64,000 nt of DNA from Avoscillospira_A sp052117125 (GTDB lineage: Bacteria > Bacillota > Clostridia > Oscillospirales > Oscillospiraceae): the NCBI RefSeq assembly GCF_052117125.1, contig NZ_JBQKJT010000003.1, positions 180,951 through 244,950 on the forward strand, in the 5' to 3' direction. The position numbers and the translations under genes are program-made. This document shows, piece by piece, positions 32,245-41,682 of the stretch (the first letter of the stretch is position 1; each line of letters starts with the position of its first letter). Below the pieces are notes generated by a model, which was not told the origin of the DNA, did no database searches, and worked only from the letters and a program-made list of their open reading frames with translations.

Positions 32245-32770
32245 AGTCCACCTCGATGGCTGCCAGGGCTTCCAGGCTTTCGGCGTCCCGCATGGCCACC
32301 TCCTGGGTCTGCTGGTAGGTGACCAGGGCCGTGACGCGGGCATCGATGGCAAAGGCCAGCTTGCCCAGTTCCTCCAGGGTCCACTCCTTGCACACCTGGC
32401 CGGTGCTGTTCCACGTCAGACTGTAGGGCGTGGAGGTCTGCTGGGCCAACGTCGCCGACAGAATTTTGCCTGTGAGCTGCTGCTGTTTCTCTGCGGTAAT
32501 GGAATACCGCTCACCGTCGTTCCACTGGATAGGATGGGATTCCAGGTACGCTGCCAGATCGGTTTTGCTCTGTGCAATGCGCTGGGCCTTGCCCTCCTCC
32601 AGGGGTGGCTGATACCAGCTGCCGCCGTCAAACTGGAACTTCTCCCAGGCGCTCTCTGCCACACCCACAAACTCCACCACACTGCCGTCCGTCAAATACA
32701 GCGTGGCCTTTTCGCCCTCTTGTACTGCCTTGGTGCAGTCGTAGGACTGATTTGTATATGTTACTTTCAT
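32228..32770 (-). CDS. Phage fibre-associated protein (DUF4376-like)
   Basis: 180 residues. An N-terminal beta-rich part (YLTDGSVVEFVGVAES) is followed by a helical C-terminal domain (CKEWTLEELGKLAFAIDARV) like those in proteins encoded beside tail fibres, where they may assist assembly. It overlaps the fibre gene by 4 bp. Confidence 0.6.
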   Translation of the reverse strand: MKVTYTNQSYDCTKAVQEGEKATLYLTDGSVVEFVGVAESAWEKFQFDGGSWYQPPLEEGKAQRIAQSKTDLAAYLESHPIQWNDGERYSITAEKQQQLTGKILSATLAQQTSTPYSLTWNSTGQVCKEWTLEELGKLAFAIDARVTALVTYQQTQEVAMRDAESLEALAAIEVDYDAVE

Positions 32771-33594
32771 ACCAACACTCCATTCTCCAGAACCACGCCA
32801 CCGCGCACTTTCTTATATTTGGTTTCAGCGGTCAAATTGACGGTGCCTGCGACAATCAATGCGGGCAAGGCATTACCGTCTGAACCGGCCTGGATTCCAA
32901 TACTGTTGCTATTTCCTGACAGATCGTTTACATAGAGTGTGCCCGCTGTCACCAATACAGCGGCGCCCTGTGTATTGGATATAGTGGTGTAATAAATAGA
33001 AGCATTACTCATTTCAAAGTAAACCGCCGAACTGCCGACGGTGATACCACTTCCATCAATGGAACAACTTGCGCAACTTAAAAAAGTACATTGTCTGGCG
33101 CTTACAACGTTTCCGGATAAACTGCCGCTGACAGATAGATCCGTTATCCGCAACGGGACCCGACATCCAAGTCCCGCAATGCCGCCAGTGATGCTAACGG
33201 TGTCCATATCTGCACCGATCAGACTGATTCCAAAGTTATTGGAATAATTTGCACCATAAAACCCTTCAATCGTTACGGCTTCCGGATAGGTTCCAGCAGC
33301 AATGTTGATCTCGACTTTATATCCACCCAGATTTTTAGGGATGGCATGGAGCGCAGCCATAATAGTTTTTTTAGGCCGCTCAGCGGCTAGACCGTCGTTG
33401 CTGTCGCTGCCGGTGGCTGCATTGACATACAGCGCAAGATTCTGGGTCAGCGGCGCCAGGGCGAACAGTTTCCCGAAAACCTGCTTGAGCAGCGACAGCG
33501 AAATGCGCTTTGTCCCCTGGGATGTCGTGGCGACAAAGCTGTCGTTGTCGGCCATTGCTGCCGCCTGGGGCAGCTCACTGGTTTTTACACTCAT
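32767..33594 (-). CDS. Tail fibre / receptor-binding protein with beta-helix
   Basis: 275 residues. After a helical N-terminus that would attach to the tail, the rest is a repetitive Ser/Thr/Gly/Asn-rich sequence with short strands (NLALYVNAATGSDSNDGL, then many SGSLSG-like turns) typical of a right-handed parallel beta-helix. The ATG at 33594 follows AGGAGG by 6 bases. Base composition is more A+T-rich than the tail genes around it, as expected for a host-range gene exchanged between phages. Confidence 0.75.
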   Translation of the reverse strand: MSVKTSELPQAAAMADNDSFVATTSQGTKRISLSLLKQVFGKLFALAPLTQNLALYVNAATGSDSNDGLAAERPKKTIMAALHAIPKNLGGYKVEINIAAGTYPEAVTIEGFYGANYSNNFGISLIGADMDTVSITGGIAGLGCRVPLRITDLSVSGSLSGNVVSARQCTFLSCASCSIDGSGITVGSSAVYFEMSNASIYYTTISNTQGAAVLVTAGTLYVNDLSGNSNSIGIQAGSDGNALPALIVAGTVNLTAETKYKKVRGGVVLENGVLV

Positions 33595-33605
33595 GCTATA
33601 CCTCC

Positions 33606-34205
33606 TCATAAAATGCGGACTGCATCGATCTGAATGCCGTCATCGGTTGTCAGCTGCTCTCCTGTATCGGCGTGCAGCGCTGTGGTGATATCGCCGCGAA
33701 TGATCCGGCTCATGGCCTCATCTACAACTTTGGACTGCCAGTTCTCCAGATCTTCCAGTGTGGCGAAGATCAGCGTTTTACTGATGACTGCCGTCACGTT
33801 GGCCGCTGTATCAAAGACCAGCTCCACACCAAACTCGATCTCCCGCAGTTGGGTGGCTCCGGCGGGGATCTCCGCGCCGTCGGCCTCGTAGCCGTAGGCA
33901 TAGAGGATTTCGCCGTCATCGGGGTCGGTGGCATAGAGACCCGTCTCCCGCCAAGTAAATTCATCCATGACGGTGTTTACCAGCTGGCCCTTAATCAGGC
34001 ACTGGTTGCCGTTGTTCTCCACGCTGGCAATGGGCAGCTCCCGGACGGGGTTGACCAGTTGGGTCCGGTCTCTGGGGTCCTCGCCGCCAGGCAGCTGGCC
34101 GTCACCAATGCGCCACTTGGTCACGGGGATTTCCGAACCAATGGGCGTTTTGGCCAGCATGGCCGCACCGGCTTTGGTCAAAGTCAATTCGGGCAATTTG
34201 CTCAT
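33606..34205 (-). CDS. Phage tail-collar fibre protein (DUF3751-like)
   Basis: 199 residues beginning MSKLPELTLTKAGAAMLAKT, with WRIGDG, LIKGQLVN and FTWRETGLYA, the pattern of P2 gpH-type N-terminal fibre domains that join baseplate and fibre. It overlaps the YmfQ-type gene by 4 bp. Confidence 0.85.
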   Translation of the reverse strand: MSKLPELTLTKAGAAMLAKTPIGSEIPVTKWRIGDGQLPGGEDPRDRTQLVNPVRELPIASVENNGNQCLIKGQLVNTVMDEFTWRETGLYATDPDDGEILYAYGYEADGAEIPAGATQLREIEFGVELVFDTAANVTAVISKTLIFATLEDLENWQSKVVDEAMSRIIRGDITTALHADTGEQLTTDDGIQIDAVRIL

Positions 34206-34885
34206 AAGTTCACCTGCTTTACAATGATTTTGTCTGCCTGCCGCATGACCATCCCCACCCGTACCGGGTCGCGGCGCAGCGGGCCGCAGGAAAGAGGCCG
34301 CAGCTGGTAGCGGTCACCCTGCCGGGGCGCAATGCCGCAGTACACGGGATTCTGCCGGTAGCCGCTGCACATCACCGGGGCCAGCCGGTACCGGTCACCC
34401 TGCCGGGCAGCAATGCCGGTGTAGATGGTGGAGGTAGTTGTGACCTGGTGGATGATGTGGTATTGCAGGTGGGCCGGTTTGATCTCCTCAATGGTCTGCA
34501 TCAGCTGATCCTGGTGCGCAACGCCCACGGTGTCCAGATACCGGAGATTAAAATAATATTGCTTCGGGTATTCCTCGACCACCACTTCTCCGTCGGTGTA
34601 GCTTTCGGCCACAGCCTGCATCATCGCCAAGGTCACGGTACCGACGCCCCGCAGCTTGGCCAGAATCTTCGACCGGCGCAGATCATCCGGCAAGCCACTA
34701 TCTGTGGGCAAGTCCAGCTGCCGCTCCCACAATGCCAGGCCCCAGGTGGCCGTCTCCACGTTGCACTGATCCAGCACCTCCCGCCAGTGGGCCCGGAGGG
34801 CTGCCGCCTCCGTGTCTTCGGCCTGCCAGATAGCCAGCGTCTCCGGCGATGCCTGCCACCACTTGGGATATTGGTTGGCAATCAT
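34202..34885 (-). CDS. Baseplate protein, YmfQ/DUF2313 type
   Basis: 227 residues. The N-terminal 150 residues (QRLDLPTDSGLPDD-like block and YYFNLRYLDTVG) match DUF2313 baseplate proteins of contractile tails. The C-terminal part has two repeats of the form ARQGDRYRL then APRQGDRYQL, unusual and possibly a short beta-prism tip. It sits between gpJ and the fibre protein as expected. Confidence 0.85.
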   Translation of the reverse strand: MIANQYPKWWQASPETLAIWQAEDTEAAALRAHWREVLDQCNVETATWGLALWERQLDLPTDSGLPDDLRRSKILAKLRGVGTVTLAMMQAVAESYTDGEVVVEEYPKQYYFNLRYLDTVGVAHQDQLMQTIEEIKPAHLQYHIIHQVTTTSTIYTGIAARQGDRYRLAPVMCSGYRQNPVYCGIAPRQGDRYQLRPLSCGPLRRDPVRVGMVMRQADKIIVKQVNL

Positions 34886-35916
34886 GTGACCGTCACCTCC
34901 CCCAGCACCGGCGCTTGGTTATCGGCCAGGGTCAGATTGACCTCGCCGCCGTTGACCGTCAGCGCCGTAAAGTCCTGGACGCCGTCAATGGACAGGAGCA
35001 TATAGGCAATGCGGTTATAGATGACCGCAGAACTGACAAAGGCAATGGACCGGAGATATTCGTCCAGCAACTGGGAAAACTGCTCCTGTACCCCCTGGGC
35101 GCTCCTGGTGCCATCCAGTACGATGGTGGCGGTCACGTCCACGGTCAGCGTCTCCGCCGCCTCCACGGTGACCTCCACGCAGATTGGGCGCTCCTGCTCG
35201 ATGTGGGCCGCCACGGCGGCCACTTGCTCCGGGCTGGGCGGCTCCAGGCTGCTGCCCAAGACCACCACCTTGACGGTGCCGCCGCCGTTCCAGCAGGGAA
35301 AGACCTTGGCTTTGCCGATGCCCTCCACCTCCAGAGCCCACTTTTCATAGTGATAAGCGTTGCCGGAGGTGGCAGGCTTGCGCCAGAGATCATAGAGCCG
35401 CTGGACCAGGGCCGCGTCAGTCTCCATGTCGGTACCGCCCTGGGCGGCGGTGCTGCTTTGGACGGTGACGCCTGCGGAGTTTTGCAGGGTGGTGATGGCG
35501 TTTTCTTCCACGTTGTACTGCTCGCCCACGTCCTGGGCTGTCACAGCTGCGGTGGCGGTACCATCGGCCACGGTAACGGCCTTGTCGGTGGCAAAGACCA
35601 GGCCCCCCGCCGTCTGGACGGCAGTCCCGGCGGGGACTGTGGTGCCGTTGCTGCCCGCAAACGTGACGGTAGCCGTGGCCTTGGTGCCGGGTTTCCGCTC
35701 GATGCCGTACTCAGCACAGCGGCGGTCGATGTAGATGCCGCTGGTCTCGTCCACAAAGGACACGGGGATCATGGCGTCGTGGTCGAAGTAGTCGGCGGCA
35801 ATCTCCAGGGCCACGGCCCGAATCAGGGTATCGGTGTAGCTGCCCTCCTGTGTGTCCAAATTGGACACCGCCAGAGATTGCTTCATGGACTGCAAAATTT
35901 CTTCAAAGGATTTCAA
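34882..35916 (-). CDS. Baseplate J-like protein
   Basis: 344 residues of the gp47/gpJ family that builds the baseplate wedge: ALEIAADYFDHDAMIPVSF, YGIERKPGTKATATVTF, GTDMETDAALVQRLYDLWRKP and the C-terminal strand AVLGEVTVT. Codons 17-22 (VSNLDT) coincide with a copy of the 17-bp prophage palindrome. It overlaps neighbours by 4 bp on both sides. Confidence 0.93.
   Translation of the reverse strand: MKSFEEILQSMKQSLAVSNLDTQEGSYTDTLIRAVALEIAADYFDHDAMIPVSFVDETSGIYIDRRCAEYGIERKPGTKATATVTFAGSNGTTVPAGTAVQTAGGLVFATDKAVTVADGTATAAVTAQDVGEQYNVEENAITTLQNSAGVTVQSSTAAQGGTDMETDAALVQRLYDLWRKPATSGNAYHYEKWALEVEGIGKAKVFPCWNGGGTVKVVVLGSSLEPPSPEQVAAVAAHIEQERPICVEVTVEAAETLTVDVTATIVLDGTRSAQGVQEQFSQLLDEYLRSIAFVSSAVIYNRIAYMLLSIDGVQDFTALTVNGGEVNLTLADNQAPVLGEVTVT
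35852..35868 (-). repeat. 17-bp palindrome, copy 1 (in gpJ gene)
   Basis: GTGTCCAATTTGGACAC read on the minus strand, an 8+1+8 palindrome, presumed parS. It encodes VSNLDT at residues 17-22 of the baseplate J protein. Confidence 0.85.
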
Positions 35917-36323
35917 ACGCGCACCTCCCCGTAAATGGTTTTGAGCGTGGCGGAGATTTGCAGCTCATCGTCTGCGAAGTCCACCACAATGTCCGTTACC
36001 TCGGACACATAGGGATTAACCAGCAGCGCCTCCCGCACCATGCGGGGGGCTTCCGCCGTCTTGATGTCGGAGGACCAGCCCTGGCCCATGAGGGTAGAGA
36101 GTTCGCTGCCGAACTGGCCGGAGTAGATGGCGTGGTGATAGCGCATGGTCCGCAGCGCCGTCATGGCCCAGAGCCGCACGGCAGCGGCTCCCTCCACCTC
36201 CACGGGCTTGCCGTTTTTCCACACGGGCAGTCCCGTGTCCGGGTCGGCCATAATCTCCCGATAGAGGGGCAGGGTCTGGGATGGCTGGGGGACGCTGCCG
36301 CCCAGCATGGGAAACAAACTCAT
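35913..36323 (-). CDS. xkdS: Baseplate protein, XkdS/DUF2634 type
   Basis: 136 residues. TALRTMRYHHAIYSGQFG and VREALLVNPYVSEVTD match the gp25-like fold of contractile tail baseplates. Order next to XkdR-like and gpJ genes supports the call. Confidence 0.86.
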   Translation of the reverse strand: MSLFPMLGGSVPQPSQTLPLYREIMADPDTGLPVWKNGKPVEVEGAAAVRLWAMTALRTMRYHHAIYSGQFGSELSTLMGQGWSSDIKTAEAPRMVREALLVNPYVSEVTDIVVDFADDELQISATLKTIYGEVRV

Positions 36324-36583
36324 AGCGGCACCACCTTCATCAGAATGTACAGGGTCGAAGCGTCAGCCAGACAGAGCAGCCGGTCGCCCACTTGCAGGCC
36401 GTTTACCAGCTGCTGGTTACAGCGGATGCCCTGGCCCTCCTGGAAGATCAGGCCGAAGACTTCAAAGCGGTATGGCGCATAGGGCCGCACAGAAATCACC
36501 TTGCCCTCGCACAGCTGCCAGCCGTCGGCGGGGTCTGGATTGCGAAACATGGTGACAAATTTCTGATAGGGATTCTCGTCCAT
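36320..36583 (-). CDS. xkdR: Phage tail protein, XkdR/DUF2577 type
   Basis: 87 residues beginning MDENPYQKFVTMFRN. KVISVRPYAPYRFEVFGLIFQ and LQVGDRLLCLADASTLYIL fit DUF2577 baseplate spike-associated proteins. It overlaps xkdS by 4 bp. Confidence 0.8.
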   Translation of the reverse strand: MDENPYQKFVTMFRNPDPADGWQLCEGKVISVRPYAPYRFEVFGLIFQEGQGIRCNQQLVNGLQVGDRLLCLADASTLYILMKVVPL

Positions 36584-36593
36584 GGATGCCTCC

Positions 36594-37565
36594 TTACTCC
36601 GGCAGGTTGCCCACTTCCTGCTCGTCCATGACGTTCTGGAAGTTCAGCACCAGTTTATTGGTGTAAATGCCGTCGGCCCAGGTGTGGGTGTCACTGTCCA
36701 CCCAGAACTTGCCCCACAGGCCCGTGTACGGCTCCTGGACGGCCACCATGGTTCCTGCGATACTGCGGGTGTCTCCGATGCACTCCAGGGTGATTTTCTG
36801 GGTGGGGCCGTTGTCCTCCAGCAGGGCCTTGGCTTCCTCGGTGCTGTTGTCGGACTGCTTGATCACCCGCTGCATGACGCCGTATTGCTGGATGTGGCTG
36901 CCGTTTTCCTGGGTGGTGACCAGTTTGTAGCTGTCGTCGACCACTTTCACCCGGTTTACCAGATTCTCAATGGACTCGGTGACGGAGGCGCTGAGCAGAT
37001 TGGAGCCGCCCTTGATGACCAGGGTGTATTGGCCCTGCTCCTTCTTGCGGACCGTCAGCTTGTCCAGTTCAAAGGCGATCCGGTACCGCTCGCCGGTGGC
37101 TGCTGCCGCCAAAGTGTATCCGGTGGCCATGATCTTGTAGAGGGACTGACCCAGGAAATTGCGGGAAAACCGGTGGCCCGTGGACGCGATCGCGCCCAGG
37201 GACAGGCCAAACTCCCCTGCCAACTGCTGCACTACGGCCTCCGGGGTGGTGTTGGTGAAGCGGTAATAGCCCTGGTTATTGTTGAGGTAGACGCCCCGGT
37301 CGTAGCAGCGAATGGTTTTGGTACGGGCGTCGGTGGCCGTCTGGACGGAGAACACAAAGCCGTCAAACAGCTGGTCCGTATCGCCCCAGAACGCCACATG
37401 GTCGCCCAGGTCCACTGTCGCCTCCGGCAGCTCCACGTCTGGCAGCGACACCAGATCAACTTCCAGAGACCGGGAGCAGGACTGGATATCTCCGGCCCAG
37501 GTGCTGCGGCTGACCAGCTGGGTCAAATCCTGGGTGCCTTTGGCGTTGGTTCGCAGTAGCTTCAT
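36594..37565 (-). CDS. xkdQ: Phage tail protein, XkdQ type (gpD-like hub)
   Basis: 323 residues with the hub-like start STWAGDIQSCSRSLEVDLVS, VAFWGDTDQLFDGFVFSV and KVVDDSYKLVTTQENGSHIQQ, typical of PBSX XkdQ. It forms the central hub connecting tube and spike. Confidence 0.88.
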   Translation of the reverse strand: MKLLRTNAKGTQDLTQLVSRSTWAGDIQSCSRSLEVDLVSLPDVELPEATVDLGDHVAFWGDTDQLFDGFVFSVQTATDARTKTIRCYDRGVYLNNNQGYYRFTNTTPEAVVQQLAGEFGLSLGAIASTGHRFSRNFLGQSLYKIMATGYTLAAAATGERYRIAFELDKLTVRKKEQGQYTLVIKGGSNLLSASVTESIENLVNRVKVVDDSYKLVTTQENGSHIQQYGVMQRVIKQSDNSTEEAKALLEDNGPTQKITLECIGDTRSIAGTMVAVQEPYTGLWGKFWVDSDTHTWADGIYTNKLVLNFQNVMDEQEVGNLPE

Positions 37566-37569
37566 GGCG

Positions 37570-38604
37570 TCACCTCGTCCAGTGCAGGGAGATGGTCTTG
37601 GGACCGTTGACCGTCACCATGATATAGTCGCCGCCGGTTTTTACTGACGCGCCATCCAATGTCACAGAATCCACACGCCAGGTTGTACTGGACCGCCAGC
37701 GGACATAGAACCTTGCTCCAGCGGGAACGGTAATTAGCCGACTGGACTGGACGGTGCCGGACCCGCTCTTGCCGGTCTTCATATCAGACCAGGAGTAGGA
37801 CGCTTGGCAGGCCGTCAGCGGGCTTCCATTGGACAGGCGTACCAGGTAGGTACTGGGCTGGACGGTGGGCTTGACCACGGCTGACGTGCCGCCTCCGTCT
37901 TGTTTGGCCGCTGCCGCCACGGCGGTGGTGGAGGGCTGGGCCGACTGGGTGGCCGTGGTGCCCTGGAGGGTGGTCTTGTCGGGAATCTTGAGCACCTGAC
38001 CGGTATAAATCAGATTGGCATTTTTGATGCCGTTATAGGCCGCCAGCTTGTAGCAGAGCGTACCGTCGCCGTAAAATTTGCGGCAGATATTCCACAGGTT
38101 ATCGCCGGTTTTTACCGTGTAGGTGGTGGCGCTGGTCTGCCGGTCCGTTTCCTCCCGGACAGCGGCCTTGGCCGTGGTGGTCAGCGTTTCCACCGTAGGG
38201 GCCGCCAGCGTCACATAGGGCTGCATGGTCAGAGTGCCGTAAATGTCATTGGTGCCGTCCTGCTCGCCGTATTCCAGGTTGGTAAAATAGACCGGCAGAT
38301 TGACCGCAGTGCCGGAGACAATAAACCGCAGCTTGGCCCGGTTCTCGATCTGCTGGAGCAGCCACGCCAGGATCACCGCCTGCTCCGTGTACTGGACGCA
38401 GTAGGAGCGGTTACTGGACGGCAGGAACACATCCAGGGTAATCGTCTCCCGGGCGTCGGTGGTGGGCACGGTATAGGCCCCCAGGGTGTAGACGTCCACG
38501 GTCTGTACCTGCTTGCCCTTACGGACGGTGTAGCTGGCCGGGGTCACCGGCAGGGTCATCTCCTGGCCGGTCTCGGTCTTGAACATCATTTTCCGCAGCA
38601 TCAC
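37570..38604 (-). CDS. xkdP: LysM-containing tail protein, XkdP type
   Basis: 344 residues. The N-terminal third is the XkdP domain; a LysM module (YTVKTGDNLWNICRKFYGDG to GQVLKIPD) lies at about 160-210. After a Thr/Ala/Gln linker the last 90 residues form a separate beta-rich domain, larger than in the typical XkdP. LysM binds peptidoglycan and probably helps the tail pass the wall. Confidence 0.87.
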   Translation of the reverse strand: MMLRKMMFKTETGQEMTLPVTPASYTVRKGKQVQTVDVYTLGAYTVPTTDARETITLDVFLPSSNRSYCVQYTEQAVILAWLLQQIENRAKLRFIVSGTAVNLPVYFTNLEYGEQDGTNDIYGTLTMQPYVTLAAPTVETLTTTAKAAVREETDRQTSATTYTVKTGDNLWNICRKFYGDGTLCYKLAAYNGIKNANLIYTGQVLKIPDKTTLQGTTATQSAQPSTTAVAAAAKQDGGGTSAVVKPTVQPSTYLVRLSNGSPLTACQASYSWSDMKTGKSGSGTVQSSRLITVPAGARFYVRWRSSTTWRVDSVTLDGASVKTGGDYIMVTVNGPKTISLHWTR

Positions 38605-40682
38605 GGCACCCCCGTCAGCATGGCGTCCTGGAGTTTTGCCACCAGGGCCGACGCGATGCGGTCAATGTCGGCGTCCTCCCGGACCACAATCTGGTCGGCC
38701 AGCTTGGCGATCTGGACGGCGCTGCCCCGGCTTTCGCTCCGGGCCTCCGCTGCCGTCAGCACCCGCTCGCCCTCATGGAGCAGGGCCGGGTAGTTGTCAT
38801 AGGGCACCCGCTCCAGGCCGTAGGCGTGGGCCTTGAGATTGGCGGCATAGGGGGAGGAAGCACCGGAAATGGCAGCATACGGGGATGCGGTAAGATATGG
38901 AGCTGCGGCTCCGGAGATGGCGGCAGAAGAAGGAGCGTGCAAATTAGATGCCATTCCCGCTGCACGGCCCTTGGAAAATTCCTCGCCCAACTGATAGCCC
39001 GCGTCCCAATAGGCATTATTGGTCGCTGTATTCTCACGGACGGTCTCAATGAGCGACAGTTCCGACTGCACCATCAGCTGTGCGCCCTCGGTAGCATTGT
39101 ATTCATTGATAGCCTGAACCTTGGCTGCCGCCAGCATTTCACCGGCTTGGGCCAACGCATCATCGGAGCCGTCGGCCATGAGCGCTTTATAATCGTCGTC
39201 ATCCAAAACGTGGGACAGAGCATCTCGAATCATTTTTTGCTTTTCATTCTCAAGGCTGGCTTCCCACGCGCCCATGGCATAGTTGATTTCTTTCATCCTA
39301 TCGCCGTATACCCCGTCCATCCAGGCGATTTCCTCTTTCATGCCCTCCGTTTTGATTTTGTTGTAACCCTCGCCGGACGCAGCGTCGAGTTCCGCCTGCA
39401 TATCCTCCAGGGTGGAACTCAGACCTGCAAAGGTCTGGGACTGCTGCTCCATGGCCCCGCCGTACATATCTCCAAGGGCGTTTTCGATCATCTGCACGGC
39501 TTCCACGCCGCCGATCTCGCTCTTGGAGATCATGTCGTAAATCTGTCCCTGGGTTTTGCCAAGGCCGTCGGACAGAATGCCGATGACATCCACGCCCCGC
39601 TCCTGGAAAATGTTCAAATATTCCAGGGTGGCCTTACCGCTGGATTCCATGCGGCTCATGGATTTTGCCATTTCCGCCATACCGCTCTCGTCGATGCCCA
39701 CGGCGCTGCCCGCGTCGCCCAGTTTTTCCATCAGGTTCAGCATCCGCTCCGGATTATCGCCGAAGCCCGTGGCCAGGGCCCGGCTCATGTCTGTCAGACC
39801 CTCGTAGGTCATGGGAGTATCTGCCGACAGCTCCCGCAAATCCTCCAGGTAGGAAGCGCCGACACCCTTGCCCAGCAGCTGGTCAAAGGCCAGCGCATCC
39901 TGCTCCCGCTGGGCCGCCAGAACGCTGCCGTTCTGGATGGAGGATGCACGTTCTTCCTTTATGGCGTTGACAGAATCCTGCACATAACTTTTGAATGCTT
40001 CATCGCGATTGGCGTATTCCTCCATGGTGCCTGCTACAAGGCCACCCAGGCCGCCCAACGCAGCGCCGATGGCCGTACCGATACCCGGTGCAATGGCGGT
40101 GCCGATGGATGCACCCATACCGGCATAGGACAGGGCGTTGCTTACATAACTGCCCATGGTATCGCCGCCCAGGCTGGTAGCTAATGTACCGACAGCCTGA
40201 GACGCCAGATCGCCCACAAGGGCTGTAGCGCCGGCAGCGCTCAGGCGGGACAGCAGGCTGTCGCCGGCAGCGCTGTCCGGAGAAGGATTCGGAGACGGGT
40301 TATTACCGTTCCGGCGGCTCTCCACTTCGGTCAAATCATACAGGGCGCGGCGGGTATCATTGGCCGCCTGCCGGACGCTGGACAGCGTTGTGGCCAACCG
40401 GTTATATTCCTCATTTGCCTCTTCCAGACGCGCTTCGTCCATGGCGTCGCCGGTGGCCCGAAAGGCCCGTTCTGCCTCCCGCAGTTCCCGGCGTGCCGCA
40501 GACAAGCTGGTTTGCAGACGGCTCTGCCCCTCAAGTAACTGGGAGAGCCGCCGGGAATACTGCTGCGCCTGCCGCTGCGTCTCATCCAAAGAATCGTTGA
40601 AATTATCATTGGCCTGCTCCATCCGGATCAATTCCGGCGATATGGCGTCACGAAGCGTAGCCACGACACTGGCCTCTGCCAT
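38601..40682 (-). CDS. Tail tape measure protein
   Basis: 693 residues. The N-terminal 130 residues are coiled coil, followed by two glycine/alanine-rich hydrophobic stretches (about 145-220) and long helices; the C-terminal KLADQIVVREDADIDRIASALVAKLQDA is usual for PBSX-like tape measures. Length predicts a rather short tail, near 100 nm by the common rule of about 0.15 nm per residue. It overlaps xkdP by 4 bp. Confidence 0.87.
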   Translation of the reverse strand: MAEASVVATLRDAISPELIRMEQANDNFNDSLDETQRQAQQYSRRLSQLLEGQSRLQTSLSAARRELREAERAFRATGDAMDEARLEEANEEYNRLATTLSSVRQAANDTRRALYDLTEVESRRNGNNPSPNPSPDSAAGDSLLSRLSAAGATALVGDLASQAVGTLATSLGGDTMGSYVSNALSYAGMGASIGTAIAPGIGTAIGAALGGLGGLVAGTMEEYANRDEAFKSYVQDSVNAIKEERASSIQNGSVLAAQREQDALAFDQLLGKGVGASYLEDLRELSADTPMTYEGLTDMSRALATGFGDNPERMLNLMEKLGDAGSAVGIDESGMAEMAKSMSRMESSGKATLEYLNIFQERGVDVIGILSDGLGKTQGQIYDMISKSEIGGVEAVQMIENALGDMYGGAMEQQSQTFAGLSSTLEDMQAELDAASGEGYNKIKTEGMKEEIAWMDGVYGDRMKEINYAMGAWEASLENEKQKMIRDALSHVLDDDDYKALMADGSDDALAQAGEMLAAAKVQAINEYNATEGAQLMVQSELSLIETVRENTATNNAYWDAGYQLGEEFSKGRAAGMASNLHAPSSAAISGAAAPYLTASPYAAISGASSPYAANLKAHAYGLERVPYDNYPALLHEGERVLTAAEARSESRGSAVQIAKLADQIVVREDADIDRIASALVAKLQDAMLTGVP

Positions 40683-40685
40683 GCG

Positions 40686-40850
40686 TTATCCTCCTTTCCG
40701 CTGCTCCGCTTCCTGGAGTGCAAAGGCATTGAGCAGCAGCCGTTCTCCGGCGGGCAGCGCGTAAAATTGCCCCGGCTGGAGATTGTGCCTCACCCAGAGG
40801 AAATACAGCAAATTCAGTTCCGGGTCTGCGTCCAGCTCTAATTTTTTTTT
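40686..40850 (-). CDS. Frameshift extension of the tail assembly chaperone (GT part)
   Basis: After a -1 slip on the run of nine A residues (40842-40850 read leftward) the frame continues KKLELDADPELNLLYFLWV and QPGQFYALPAGERLLLNAF for about 52 codons, stopping at 40686-40688. It has no start codon of its own and its sequence matches the usual downstream half of two-frame tail chaperones, as in lambda G/GT. Confidence 0.78.
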   Translation of the reverse strand, partial: KKKLELDADPELNLLYFLWVRHNLQPGQFYALPAGERLLLNAFALQEAEQRKGG

Positions 40851-41242
40851 ACGGCTTCCAGGCTGATAGTCCGGTATCCGCTCAGCTGTTGGATTGCCCG
40901 GGATAATGCAGAAATTTCGCCGGGCAGCAGCATAGCCTTGACCAGATCAGGGGGTGTGACGCCGTGGCGGCCCCAGGCTTCCCCCTCCTGGAGCAGGTCA
41001 TACTGCACCGCCAGACGGGGGTCCTGCAAATCGGGTTCCGCCACGCCCGCCAAAGCGGTCCAAACGTCGGTTTCCTCTCGCTCGGCCAGCTCATGGCACT
41101 TGTTGTAGCTGAGGCCCCGCAGCTTAAACACCACATCCTGGCCCAGTTCCTCGCTGAGCCGCAGAACCTTATAGTCCTGCTCCTGGGGCGTTTTTTGGAC
41201 GTTCCGGGCAGTGCCTGCCAGCAAAATATCCAGAACACTCAT
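40838..41242 (-). CDS. xkdN: Phage tail assembly chaperone, XkdN type
   Basis: 134 residues from the ATG at 41242 (MSVLDILLAGTARNVQ). VLRLSEELGQDVVFKLRGLSYNKCHEL and GVTPPDLVKAMLLPGEI are typical of chaperones that hold the tape measure during tube assembly. The frame ends KKN-stop directly after a run of nine A residues, where a -1 shift would make the longer product. Confidence 0.85.
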   Translation of the reverse strand: MSVLDILLAGTARNVQKTPQEQDYKVLRLSEELGQDVVFKLRGLSYNKCHELAEREETDVWTALAGVAEPDLQDPRLAVQYDLLQEGEAWGRHGVTPPDLVKAMLLPGEISALSRAIQQLSGYRTISLEAVKKN

Positions 41243-41670
41243 GTGGGCTGCACCTCCTGGAGCCACTCCCGATCGGTGAACGTAAAGGGAATGGTAATTT
41301 CAGTGGTGCCGCCCGCTTTCCAGTCCATGATGGCCTCCTCGTCCAGGCTGACGTTGTAGAACGCCACCCGTTCCGCGCCGTAGGCGTCGGGGTCTGCCAG
41401 CTTGCCGACGATGGTCAGCCGCTCGTCAATGCCTTTCAGTACCTGATTGCTGTGATTGGCCGTGCGGCTGAATACCTTTTTGATGGTGATGGAGCCGGTG
41501 CCCTTGGCGTTGACAATTTTGGTATCCACTGCCATCTGTCCGGCCATCTGCTGGTCTTCCTTGGTATAGGTGAATTTTGCCTGAAAGGCGCTGACCTCGG
41601 CCCAAAGTTCAGACGCCACCCACACCTGCCCCCAGGTACCGGACATGACGCGATTTGCTGCAATGCTCAT
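41239..41670 (-). CDS. xkdM: Phage tail tube protein, XkdM type
   Basis: 143 residues beginning MSIAANRVMSGTWGQVWVASE. KFTYTKEDQQMAGQMAVDTKI and GTGSITIKKVFSR are characteristic of the inner tube of PBSX-like contractile tails. It precedes the chaperone with a 4-bp overlap. Confidence 0.92.
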   Translation of the reverse strand: MSIAANRVMSGTWGQVWVASELWAEVSAFQAKFTYTKEDQQMAGQMAVDTKIVNAKGTGSITIKKVFSRTANHSNQVLKGIDERLTIVGKLADPDAYGAERVAFYNVSLDEEAIMDWKAGGTTEITIPFTFTDREWLQEVQPT

Positions 41671-41682
41671 GAGAATCCCTCC

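Noticed and set aside
30147..34205. Diversity-generating retroelement at the fibre genes
   Set aside because: No reverse transcriptase gene and no template/variable repeat pair were seen in the tail-fibre region.
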